Source: Rugamonas aquatica (lineage in GTDB: Bacteria; Pseudomonadota; Gammaproteobacteria; Burkholderiales; Burkholderiaceae_D). Taken from it: a stretch of 64,000 nt of DNA. Below, one piece after another: positions 1-6,000 of this stretch. The stretch is from NCBI RefSeq assembly GCF_009380215.1, contig NZ_WHUG01000004.1, forward strand, positions 496,001 through 560,000, written 5' to 3'. The notes under the pieces were generated by a model, which saw only the letters and a program-made list of their open reading frames with translations, was not told where the DNA came from and searched no databases. Position 1 is the first letter of the stretch. The number at the start of each line of letters is the position of its first letter. The position numbers were made by a program, and so were the translations under genes.

Positions 1-118
1 CGTCGTAGTAGGTGTAGTCGCCGATGACGATGTTCGGGTTGTTGACTGTGTTCTTGATGTAGCAGACTTGTGGGAAGCCTGCCATCGGATGCGGGTTATT
101 CGGTGATGGTCCGTTCAT
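1..118 (-). CDS. Vat/CatB-type xenobiotic O-acetyltransferase, N-terminal fragment (cut by window edge)
   Basis: This reading frame is open from an ATG at 118 to the left edge, giving 39 residues that begin MNGPSPNNPHPMAGFPQVCY and continue with an IVIGDYTYYD stretch. That pattern is typical of the start of hexapeptide-repeat acetyltransferases of the streptogramin (Vat) and chloramphenicol (CatB) type, which acetylate drug hydroxyls with acetyl-CoA. A clear AAGGAG Shine-Dalgarno lies 5 bases before this ATG, so I prefer it to the ATG at 122, whose frame stops at once. It is the last visible gene of the small-gene array. The body with the hexapeptide repeats is outside the window, so substrate cannot be judged. 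Confidence 0.65.
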   Translation of the reverse strand, partial: MNGPSPNNPHPMAGFPQVCYIKNTVNNPNIVIGDYTYYD

Positions 119-169
119 TCATTCTCCTTACGTGTACTAGCGTCGACCTGACACAACGGGCAGATGACA

Positions 170-184
170 GGCTGCTTCCGCCCC
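170..184 (+). repeat. Degenerate copy of the array repeat
   Basis: The bases GGCTGCTTCCGCCCC fit the array consensus GNCNGCTNNTGGCCG with three mismatches. The site sits 80 bases past the stop of the gene ending at 264 and before the acetyltransferase, the same relative position as the better copies. Confidence 0.35.
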
Positions 185-263
185 ATCTCGGACCTTCGAA
201 TTTATTTTCCGAATTCGCTAAAGCAGACCGCATACATTTCAACTACATGCAAAGGTCAAATTG

Positions 264-725
264 CTAACGACCGGTGGGAAGAATTCCAGTGCTATGATTT
301 GATTGGAAGCTAGGATACATCTCATTAAACCTTGCCTTCAACGCCTGCACTTCTTGCATAAGCGCTTCATCATCCGGCCGAAACCAGTACAACATCTTGT
401 CTACGATTAAAGGCGCTCTTTCCAGATGAGCAGAAATTAATTGATACACGCGGCGCTCCCCTAAGCCATCGACAGTTGCCTCATAGAACATTCGCACTGA
501 ACTAGCATTTCCATAGACGAAGCCATGTTCTAAGATAACTTCCAAAAATACTGGAACAAGCTGTACTCGCTTAACGAGCCGCAATCCGGCACCTGGATTA
601 ATTCTCATAACTCGCCAAACGAACTCAAACTTCTCATGCTCACTCTTCGTTCTGAGCACTGCGCACATCTCGTCCTCGCGCTTAGTGTCGCGAGGAAGCC
701 CGGCATATTCTGTGGGGCTCGTCAT
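264..725 (-). CDS. Hypothetical protein, 153 aa, array member
   Basis: This soluble, charged protein of 153 residues has no signal peptide, no membrane segment and no motif I recognise. The middle contains predicted helical stretches (GLRLVKRVQLVPVFLEVILE) and an ERRVYQLISAHLERAP segment. It starts at an ATG and stops 80 bases before a degenerate repeat copy. Codon use is plainly less GC-biased than in the genes after 6000, matching its array neighbours and suggesting acquired DNA. Function unknown. Confidence 0.6.
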   Translation of the reverse strand: MTSPTEYAGLPRDTKREDEMCAVLRTKSEHEKFEFVWRVMRINPGAGLRLVKRVQLVPVFLEVILEHGFVYGNASSVRMFYEATVDGLGERRVYQLISAHLERAPLIVDKMLYWFRPDDEALMQEVQALKARFNEMYPSFQSNHSTGILPTGR

Positions 726-762
726 TAGACAGTCTTTTCTTAAAAATTCTTAGTGGCTGAGC

Positions 763-777
763 AGCCGCATTTGGCCG
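763..777 (+). repeat. Array repeat copy (2 mismatches)
   Basis: AGCCGCATTTGGCCG matches GNCNGCTNNTGGCCG at all but two fixed positions and lies 32 bases past the stop of the preceding (minus-strand) gene ending at 809. Confidence 0.6.
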
Positions 778-808
778 GCTTCTGCCCAAAGACAAAATTG
801 ATTAACGG

Positions 809-1090
809 TTAGGTGCTTGCTCGACTGTGTCTGAGAATTTTCGAAAGCACCGCAAACAATAAAAGATACTGTACAAAGAGTGTACCCGCAAAGCTCGGCG
901 CGCTCGGAGAATGCGCGTTCTCACCGAACATAGCACTGGCCAAGTAGGGCAAGAAAACGAACGGTTGCACTAACCTCTGCAGCGTACCAAGTGGGCCATC
1001 AGCTCGGAATTCGGCGCTAAGCCAGCAAGTAAAACTGGCTGCAACCATGGCAAAAACTACGTTCATCAGAAAGACTTTTGCTTTCGACAT
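809..1090 (-). CDS. Small membrane protein, array member
   Basis: The 93-residue product has three hydrophobic stretches (about 8-27, 40-56 and 68-86), so a three-helix inner-membrane protein is likely. The N-terminus MSKAKVFLMNVVFAMVAASF could also be an uncleaved signal anchor. The intervening loop carries a GENAHSPSAPS segment. It is flanked on both sides by copies of the array repeat and lies on the same strand as its neighbours. No function can be assigned. Confidence 0.55.
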   Translation of the reverse strand: MSKAKVFLMNVVFAMVAASFTCWLSAEFRADGPLGTLQRLVQPFVFLPYLASAMFGENAHSPSAPSFAGTLFVQYLLLFAVLSKILRHSRAST

Positions 1091-1126
1091 ATCAAGTTTA
1101 CCTTGCTAATCGCAGTTCAACTGAAG

Positions 1127-1141
1127 GTCGGCTCCTGGCCG
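1127..1141 (+). repeat. Array repeat copy (exact consensus)
   Basis: GTCGGCTCCTGGCCG matches every fixed position of GNCNGCTNNTGGCCG and lies 12 bases beyond the stop of the gene ending at 1153. Confidence 0.75.
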
Positions 1142-1152
1142 AACTGAGTCGA

Positions 1153-1455
1153 TTATACAAACCCACCTTTGAGATCCGAGGTCGGCGCGGCGAGTTCCTC
1201 GTTTAACCCACGGCGAATTTTTTGCAGAGCTACCTGCTCTTCATCAGCATTTTCAGGATGAAGTGCTCGCGCAATATGCCGAGCCGCATCCGCAAGTATC
1301 GTTCCCCAAGCCAATTCCTCGTCAACGCCCATCCCGTCCCTGTACATGCCGATCTTCAATGAGCAATGCAATTGCTTTTCAGCTACCCATACGCGCAGCA
1401 TTTCCACCGATGCCGCGTCCCTTTGTGCTGCAGTAGGTATTGGACGTTCGTTCAT
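1153..1455 (-). CDS. DUF5076-like protein, array member
   Basis: The 100-residue product has the run VEMLRVWVAEKQLHCSL followed by IGMYRDGMGVDEELAWGTIL and ADAARHIARAL. I associate this arrangement with DUF5076, a small proteobacterial family of unknown function. There is no signal peptide or membrane segment. It begins at an ATG at 1455 and lies between two repeat copies. The family assignment is from memory and not searched; the function remains unknown either way. Confidence 0.65.
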   Translation of the reverse strand: MNERPIPTAAQRDAASVEMLRVWVAEKQLHCSLKIGMYRDGMGVDEELAWGTILADAARHIARALHPENADEEQVALQKIRRGLNEELAAPTSDLKGGFV

Positions 1456-1479
1456 ACAAATCTATCGTCAAGTTTTAAT

Positions 1480-1494
1480 GGCGGCTGTTGGCCA
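1480..1494 (+). repeat. Array repeat copy (1 mismatch)
   Basis: GGCGGCTGTTGGCCA differs from GNCNGCTNNTGGCCG only in the last base. It lies 60 bases past the stop of the gene ending at 1554 and 25 bases before the next gene. Confidence 0.65.
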
Positions 1495-1553
1495 CTTACG
1501 GAAGCGGGTCTTTATCATCGTTCACGAGGCCACTAGCTAAAAAATCATATCAG

Positions 1554-1754
1554 TTACGAATTCTTGTGGCTCGTTATCTCAGCCAATAGCTCGGGCGGAA
1601 TTGACTGGCCATTTGAACTCAAATGCCGTGCCGTTTCATGCAATAAATTCATTCGTGTAATTTTCACTACGGCCCATGCAATGATTGCCGCAATCGGGAC
1701 GAGAAGAGCGATTATTGGAATCAATAGCGGCGACACATCGGTTAGAAAACTCAT
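1554..1754 (-). CDS. Small membrane protein resembling DUF6249, array member
   Basis: The 66-residue product opens with one strong membrane helix (about residues 8-32). A cytoplasmic tail follows containing LLHETARHLSSNGQ and SIPPELLAEI. A hydrophobic helix followed by this polar tail resembles the DUF6249 family of small inner-membrane proteins. The gene is flanked by array repeats. The role is unknown. Confidence 0.55.
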   Translation of the reverse strand: MSFLTDVSPLLIPIIALLVPIAAIIAWAVVKITRMNLLHETARHLSSNGQSIPPELLAEITSHKNS

Positions 1755-1806
1755 TTTTTTCTATTCGCAATAAATTTAACTTCAAAAAATCGGTATCGTG
1801 ATGAGT

Positions 1807-1821
1807 GACGGCTTTTGGCCG
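1807..1821 (+). repeat. Array repeat copy (exact consensus, full palindrome)
   Basis: GACGGCTTTTGGCCG matches all fixed positions. Extended to 1826 the site reads GCTTTTGGCCGTTAGC, a complete GCT-N3-GGCC-N3-AGC palindrome. It lies 17 bases past the stop of the gene ending at 1838. Confidence 0.75.
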
Positions 1822-1837
1822 TTAGCGCCCGTGACCT

Positions 1838-2206
1838 CTAGCCCCAAAATTTCCACCATGGCCTATTGTTCGCCACTTGCCACATAGTCTTACCTGCTCC
1901 GGCTTCCGGCCTGCAAACGTCTGGCTCAAACCCGACCCAGACATATTCGAAAGAGTTAATTCCTGAGCCATCGGGGTCAAGGCTCAGGCCGTTGCTGTTG
2001 GGTAGCTCACGCAATACTGCCTTGGCATCAAATGGTTGGTCCACGAAGACATAGTGGGTAGGCGCCTTTGGGTTCTCGATTCCAACGCGACAGACTTTGA
2101 TGCCTTTTTTGCTAAGAACCTCTACAACCGGAACAACGGCCAGAGGAACCGATTTTGGCAACAACCAATGCGATACGAGCTTTGAATTATGCATTATTGG
2201 ATTCAT
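1838..2206 (-). CDS. Hypothetical protein, 122 aa, array member
   Basis: This soluble protein ends in a tryptophan-rich tail (NNRPWWKFWG). Its middle contains KGIKVCRVGIENPKAPTHYV and a YVWVGFEPDVC segment that looks like alternating strands and loops. There is no signal peptide or recognisable catalytic motif. The ATG at 2206 is the first in frame; MHNSK five codons in is an alternative start because no strong ribosome site is visible. Repeat copies flank it on both sides. Confidence 0.55.
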   Translation of the reverse strand: MNPIMHNSKLVSHWLLPKSVPLAVVPVVEVLSKKGIKVCRVGIENPKAPTHYVFVDQPFDAKAVLRELPNSNGLSLDPDGSGINSFEYVWVGFEPDVCRPEAGAGKTMWQVANNRPWWKFWG

Positions 2207-2229
2207 CTGGACTAGGTTATTTTGACTAG

Positions 2230-2244
2230 GTCTGCTTGTGGCCG
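2230..2244 (+). repeat. Array repeat copy (exact consensus)
   Basis: GTCTGCTTGTGGCCG matches all fixed positions of GNCNGCTNNTGGCCG. A separate perfect hairpin, ACGGCG-TTTT-CGCCGT, lies immediately beside it (2248-2263) next to the stop of the gene ending at 2264. Confidence 0.75.
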
Positions 2245-2263
2245 GTTACGGCGTTTTCGCCGT

Positions 2264-2782
2264 CTAAATTCGCATGCCAAGCCATATTACAGACTCTGTT
2301 GCGCCAGCTAAAGCTGAGCTCAGCATTTGCCCAAACACTCCAGGTGTACGGTTGTGATTTTCTGCCGCGTCATGATGCTCTTGCTCCTCGCTGAGGATAC
2401 TAGAAATTGCAGAGATGGCGTCAGCGTCGTCGGCTAAGAGTTCAGTCTGATGACGTAGATGGCGTAGCACGGTTCGTTCAACGGCTACAGTTGTAAGCGA
2501 TATCGCGTTTGCGCCAAACAATCCAGTTCCGATTCCCAACACATAGCCGCCCGCTGCGCACAGCCAATAGCTCTTACAGCGCTTCAGCCCACGGCGTCGG
2601 AGCTCGTTATGAAAAGTAGCTCTGTGGTTCTCTTCATGCGCTCTGAATGTTAGGAGCTCAGGCAACAGGAGTTTTGCAGTAAACCGTGCCATAAAAATTT
2701 GACCAGAATAAATGCTGACCGCGCCATGCTCTCCAGCATGGTTCACTTTCAATATTCGCCCAGCCAAGTTAGTAGCAACCAT
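2264..2782 (-). CDS. Coq7-like di-iron protein (demethoxyubiquinone hydroxylase family)
   Basis: The 172-residue product begins with ILKVNHAGEHGAVSIYSGQ, the hallmark Coq7 segment supplying the first iron-ligand glutamate. It also has RAHEENHRATF (about 48-58), AVERTVLRHL (about 101-110) and SEEQEHHDAAE (about 135-145). Together these give the repeated E / ExxH ligand pattern of the carboxylate-bridged di-iron ferritin-like fold. Coq7 enzymes hydroxylate demethoxyubiquinone in ubiquinone synthesis. A housekeeping coq7 would not be expected inside a repeat-separated array of orphans, so this may be a second, transferred copy. A GGA element lies upstream of the ATG. Fold confidence is high, substrate confidence low. 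Confidence 0.8.
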   Translation of the reverse strand: MVATNLAGRILKVNHAGEHGAVSIYSGQIFMARFTAKLLLPELLTFRAHEENHRATFHNELRRRGLKRCKSYWLCAAGGYVLGIGTGLFGANAISLTTVAVERTVLRHLRHQTELLADDADAISAISSILSEEQEHHDAAENHNRTPGVFGQMLSSALAGATESVIWLGMRI

Positions 2783-2811
2783 CAGCGATGATGTCCTTCA
2801 ATAAAATAAAT

Positions 2812-2826
2812 GTCGGCTCCTAGTCG
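2812..2826 (+). repeat. Array repeat copy (2 mismatches, palindromic)
   Basis: GTCGGCTCCTAGTCG deviates from the consensus in the GGCC core but keeps both flanks (GCT ... GATAGC at 2816-2831). It lies 26 bases past the stop of the gene ending at 2852. Confidence 0.55.
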
Positions 2827-2851
2827 ATAGCGAACGAGGTTAAAGCAGCGC

Positions 2852-3187
2852 TCAGCGAAAAACGTCAACCACGTTATAGACAAATCCGCCGAACATCAGA
2901 GCCATCGACAACCACATTGCTGGCAGCAGGCTAGGAGGAAACAACTTGGCGTAGGCATTGCGCTCCGCGCTGTCGTCGAGACCGACCGGCATACGCGCAA
3001 CGCGGAAGAAGTCGTCGTAGGGGACGAAGGCCCAGATGCAGCAATATAGGCCTAGGCCAGCGCGCATCAGGGCGTGGCCCAGCTGGCCGCCCAGAACCAA
3101 AAATACGGCATTGGCGACCAGTGCGATACCGACAATGGAAGCGGCTACGGAAACAAGGGTCGCACGGTTCGGTTGAAATCTCATCAT
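2852..3187 (-). CDS. Small multi-span membrane protein, array member
   Basis: From the ATG at 3187 the product has 111 residues. Three hydrophobic segments are visible (VSVAASIVGIALVANAVFLV, then LGLYCCIWAF, then a C-terminal MWLSMALMFGGFVYNVV), so it is an inner-membrane protein of unknown role. The frame can be extended to a GTG at 3220, but GAAAG just before ATG-3187 favours the shorter form. It sits between two repeat copies. Confidence 0.5.
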   Translation of the reverse strand: MMRFQPNRATLVSVAASIVGIALVANAVFLVLGGQLGHALMRAGLGLYCCIWAFVPYDDFFRVARMPVGLDDSAERNAYAKLFPPSLLPAMWLSMALMFGGFVYNVVDVFR

Positions 3188-3325
3188 CTTTACTTTCAAT
3201 GGTTCTACGAGCAGAGCCACATGATAGCGCCGCGAACAAAGAAAACATACTCTTCAATTCTCACACGTCACCGTTCAATTTTCAGCGTTCAAAGACGATG
3301 TGGACGTATATGAATCCGATTGTAG

Positions 3326-3340
3326 GTCCGCTCTTGGCCG
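3326..3340 (+). repeat. Array repeat copy (exact consensus)
   Basis: GTCCGCTCTTGGCCG matches all fixed positions and lies 23 bases past the stop of the gene ending at 3363. Confidence 0.75.
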
Positions 3341-3362
3341 ACAACTGACAGCGATCTCGTTA

Positions 3363-3758
3363 TTACTCTTCATCGTCCGCATCGCCGTGATGCCACTGAG
3401 AAAGGTCATTAACCGGTGAAGGCATCCGACCACCTAACCAATCGGCGCACAATGCTGGACTAAACTCCGGCACAGTGGACTCGATTACCCATGACAGGAA
3501 GTGCTTGGGTCCACCGTTCATGTACGGCGGCGGCGACACCGGTTTGAAGATAGTCGGCAGAGGTTCAGATATTGAGATGTAATTCAAAATGTGCCCCATT
3601 TCCTGGACTACTCGCCATGCCAGCGGATGCCCAATATCGATCTGAAATTTGACCCACCATGTCCCATCCTCAAACAAACCATGGCCGATGCTCGGCTTAA
3701 TTCCCGGTACCATTTTCAAGAATATCACCAAGGGATCAAGCAACGAAAATTTATCCAT
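3363..3758 (-). CDS. Hypothetical protein, 131 aa, array member
   Basis: The soluble 131-residue product contains HPLAWRVVQEMGHILNYIS and a proline-rich PLPTIFKPVSPPPYMNGGPK segment, with an acidic end (GDADDEE). Such a dense run of W, P, Y and G suggests a specific conserved fold, but I recognise no family with a known function. The gene starts at an ATG with a weak AAGAAG ribosome site and is flanked by repeat copies. Confidence 0.6.
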   Translation of the reverse strand: MDKFSLLDPLVIFLKMVPGIKPSIGHGLFEDGTWWVKFQIDIGHPLAWRVVQEMGHILNYISISEPLPTIFKPVSPPPYMNGGPKHFLSWVIESTVPEFSPALCADWLGGRMPSPVNDLSQWHHGDADDEE

Positions 3759-3796
3759 CTAGGCTTCTTATCAAGTATTAGTTCACGAAAACGAGC

Positions 3797-3811
3797 GGCT
3801 GCTGTTGGCCG
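3797..3811 (+). repeat. Array repeat copy (exact consensus)
   Basis: GGCTGCTGTTGGCCG matches all fixed positions and lies 8 bases past the stop of the gene ending at 3819, the closest spacing in the array. Confidence 0.75.
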
Positions 3812-3818
3812 TAATAAG

Positions 3819-4172
3819 TCATCCATTCGAAGGACGCTCTTGCACAGCTTTTTCCAATTTTTCCGGTTGAGGATTCCCAAGCTCGATCCAGTCGAAGCTA
3901 AAAACCTTCATTTGGTCCTTAGCAAACTCCTCAGCTTTTGCGCCGGTGAACCCACTACCTGGGAGGCCAGTGTCCTGCTGGACAACCAGAATTGTCAGCG
4001 GCGGTAATCCTTCGATGAGGCAGTAGGATTGAATCGGCTCAAGTAGCTTACCAAGACCTGCGGCAGGAACGCCAATTAACTTAGAAAGAATGCCATAGGT
4101 CAGTGACTGGCGATTCTTAGCGGCAAACGCTAAAACAGCCCAAATTTGGCTTGCTCGTTCCGACTTTGTCAT
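3819..4172 (-). CDS. Unknown protein with an alkyltransferase-like winged-helix region
   Basis: The 117-residue product begins TKSERASQIWAVLAFAAKNR and continues with LTYGILSKLIGVPAAGLGKL. The YGxLxxLIGVPAAGxG pattern resembles the DNA-binding helix-turn-helix of O6-alkylguanine transferases and alkyltransferase-like proteins (YGxIAxxxGxPxAxRxVG). The catalytic PCHR box is absent. A LPPLTILVVQQDTGLPGSGF segment follows and a FDW motif lies near the end. This could be a DNA-binding protein. The resemblance is by eye and short. Array repeats flank it. Confidence 0.55.
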   Translation of the reverse strand: MTKSERASQIWAVLAFAAKNRQSLTYGILSKLIGVPAAGLGKLLEPIQSYCLIEGLPPLTILVVQQDTGLPGSGFTGAKAEEFAKDQMKVFSFDWIELGNPQPEKLEKAVQERPSNG

Positions 4173-4198
4173 CTGAAATTTCCCTTTTTATCTTGGAT

Positions 4199-4213
4199 AG
4201 CCGCTAGTGGCCG
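4199..4213 (+). repeat. Array repeat copy (1 mismatch, full palindrome)
   Basis: AGCCGCTAGTGGCCG differs only in the first base. Extended to 4218 it reads GCTAGTGGCCGTTAGC, again GCT-N3-GGCC-N3-AGC. It lies 32 bases past the stop of the gene ending at 4245. Confidence 0.7.
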
Positions 4214-4244
4214 TTAGCTGCATCGTGTTGGATCGACTTAGGGG

Positions 4245-4433
4245 TTAAGACTCGTCCAACATTTGTCGTTTTGCCTCCTCCCAGCTGAACGAAGCAGTGT
4301 GGCCTAGGTTGCCGTCCTCAAAGTAGAACCACCGTTCGCCATGTTCTTTGAGTGTCCAGGCATCGACGACGAGACTGTCGAATGGCGGCGCCGAGTTCTT
4401 GACATCAACTTTGTATTTGACTCCCAATTTCAT
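4245..4433 (-). CDS. Hypothetical protein, 62 aa, array member
   Basis: This very small soluble protein has an aromatic-rich middle (HGERWFYFEDGNLGHTASFS) and a helical acidic end (WEEAKRQMLDES). It looks like a compact beta-rich domain with a final helix. It shares strand, spacing and a following repeat with its neighbours, which is the main support for it being real. Function unknown. Confidence 0.45.
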   Translation of the reverse strand: MKLGVKYKVDVKNSAPPFDSLVVDAWTLKEHGERWFYFEDGNLGHTASFSWEEAKRQMLDES

Positions 4434-4552
4434 ATTGGGGGAAAGTATTGCGGCCTACGTGCGGCCCGTATCTACAAGACAATAGGCTGCTGTGTTCGGA
4501 TTTACTTTCATGTTTTCCATTCGCTTATGATTGACCGCTGTTTCCCTTTGAT

Positions 4553-4567
4553 GACCGCTGATGGCCG
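4553..4567 (+). repeat. Array repeat copy (exact consensus)
   Basis: GACCGCTGATGGCCG matches all fixed positions. A second GACCGCTG half-site occurs at 4533-4540. This copy lies in the 235-base gap between genes 4245-4433 and 4669-5502, which also holds an inverted copy at 4642, so a lost or unrecognised array unit may lie between them. Confidence 0.7.
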
Positions 4568-4641
4568 GATGCTGCCCGCATGGTGAGAATAGCATCTTGC
4601 CTGCTTGCAAAATTCACGATTTGTCACGGCCAGGCGGACGT

Positions 4642-4656
4642 CGGCCTGTAGCGGAC
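4642..4656 (-). repeat. Array repeat copy, inverted orientation (1 mismatch)
   Basis: The + strand reads CGGCCTGTAGCGGAC, the reverse complement of the usual orientation with one mismatch. It lies 12 bases past the stop of the gene ending at 4669. Confidence 0.5.
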
Positions 4657-4668
4657 TGATACTGAGCT

Positions 4669-5502
4669 TCAAATTGCCGGGCTTGTCCTTATCAAGGAAT
4701 TCAATTTCTTCTCGGCTTTCTTGTCGCCCTGGGCGGCCGATTGCTTGAGTAGTGCGACGGCAGCGGCCGCATCTCCAGGCTTGTCCCGCTCGAGGCGCAT
4801 GATAGCAGCGTTGAATGCAGCAATAGGACTATTCAACGCTGCGCCGGCGTCGTACGATTTCAGCGCGCCGTCGGGGCAGAGCATGAAAATGTCCTTTGCA
4901 ATACCAACTTGCAGCAAGCCGGCCGCGTCATGCGCTTTGACGAACTCAGCTTCCAAATCAATCGCCCAGCCCGGAACCAGCGACGCCATAACTTGGTCAT
5001 TCTGGCCTACCCAGTAAGGGCCGCTGACCCGGCCGGTGAAAGCTTGGTGCGTCGTGTGCAGTGCGCCTTTCGGCGATACCCACACGAACCCGTTCTGCCC
5101 GGTAACGGGTAAGCCATCAAGTGCCTCTGACAGTTTCTGAGCCAGGGACTTGGAGTGCGAATCAGGCGCGATGCCGCTCCACGATGCGACCAATATCACG
5201 CGCTTGATCTTGCTTCCTTGCTGCCGCACCATGGCGGCTAGCTCTTCAATCTCAAGAATGCGGTAGTCCCCGTCATATAAGTGCCATGGGCTGCTATGGG
5301 TGGCAATTGACAGTGTCGTGGGTCCGTCGTCTGGCTTTGCATTCATGTAGTTAAACATGGCTTCATCCGCGCGGATGCACTGGCCACTCGCGGGGGAACA
5401 TTGTTTGATCGAGACGAACCCCTCCAATTGCACCGTGGTAGAACAATCGGCCTGTGCAGCGCAGCAAGAGACAAGAATGAACAAGAACACGAAGAGTTTC
5501 AT
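4669..5502 (-). CDS. Secreted protein of unknown function with Sel1-like tail
   Basis: From the ATG at 5502 the product has 277 residues. It begins with a signal peptide (KLFVFLFILVSCCAAQA, cleavage near residue 17), and several cysteines (DCS, KQCSP, GQCIR) suggest disulfides in the periplasm. The tail AVALLKQSAAQGDKKAEKKL looks like the last helix pair of a Sel1/TPR-type repeat. The frame can be extended four codons to a TTG at 5514, but ATG-5502 starts the signal peptide directly. It is the largest array member; function unknown. Confidence 0.6.
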   Translation of the reverse strand: MKLFVFLFILVSCCAAQADCSTTVQLEGFVSIKQCSPASGQCIRADEAMFNYMNAKPDDGPTTLSIATHSSPWHLYDGDYRILEIEELAAMVRQQGSKIKRVILVASWSGIAPDSHSKSLAQKLSEALDGLPVTGQNGFVWVSPKGALHTTHQAFTGRVSGPYWVGQNDQVMASLVPGWAIDLEAEFVKAHDAAGLLQVGIAKDIFMLCPDGALKSYDAGAALNSPIAAFNAAIMRLERDKPGDAAAAVALLKQSAAQGDKKAEKKLNSLIRTSPAI

Positions 5503-5586
5503 CGAGCGAGTCAAATTTAGTAATTCGATTTACACCACTAATGTTATCGGCGTATTAGTAGCGGCGGAGCTTGATTTGTTTTGCAT

Positions 5587-5601
5587 GCCCGCTCTTGGCC
5601 G
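5587..5601 (+). repeat. Array repeat copy (exact consensus)
   Basis: GCCCGCTCTTGGCCG matches all fixed positions. The stretch 5503-5810 around it holds no convincing gene. A 68-residue frame (5636-5842) ends 35 bases before this site, but it overlaps the better small ORF at 5811-5966 and a weak repeat copy near 5757-5771. Confidence 0.75.
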
Positions 5602-5810
5602 AAATCCGACATCGCTCCCGATGACGAGGCTGCGACTATGCTACAAAATCTTCCGCTTGGCATTTCCATGATGCCCAGTTGAGCACGGCCGAAAGCAGCA
5701 GCCAGGATCCAGAAAAAGCAGAAGCGAAATGAGTTTCAAAATTTTCGCAAAAATCAGTCGGCATTTGAACGGCTTCTGCCTTGTTAAAAACTGCGTAACA
5801 CAATCCGCTC

Positions 5811-5966
5811 TCAAAATACGCGTTCAATTGAGATGATCCCAACGTACATTGGGAGCGCAGGCAACCACGACATGCTTATGGTTCGAGAGGCCAGCAATGC
5901 GGACAGCACAATCGCTCCGGCGCAAAGTGCGTTTGACATCCTCAGAATACTTCGGTCTGTAATCAT
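5811..5966 (-). CDS. Possible 51-aa hydrophobic peptide at the array end
   Basis: An ATG at 5966 opens a 51-codon frame whose product has one long hydrophobic run (LCAGAIVLSALLAS, then LPALPMYVGIIS), so it would be a small membrane peptide. Forty bases past its stop lies a weak repeat copy (CGGCATTTGAACGGCTTCTG), and similar flanks occur at 763-785. No clear ribosome site is seen, so coding is uncertain. Confidence 0.3.
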   Translation of the reverse strand: MITDRSILRMSNALCAGAIVLSALLASRTISMSWLPALPMYVGIISIERVF

Positions 5967-6000
5967 GTAAGCGAATTATTAGGGTTCAGCACTACCACAC

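Noticed and set aside
763-5601. CRISPR array
   Set aside because: Repeats are short, degenerate and separated by whole genes rather than uniform 30-40 base spacers.
5636-5842. 68-codon frame near the right end of the array
   Set aside because: It overlaps the alternative 51-codon frame and a weak repeat copy. Its stop does precede a repeat at the usual distance, so it is left as undecided rather than annotated.
118-5966. Classical integron with attC sites
   Set aside because: The array looks like cassettes, but the repeats are 15-16 bases centred on GGCC. I could not find the paired RYYYAAC / GTTRRRY core sites of attC, and no integrase gene is visible.
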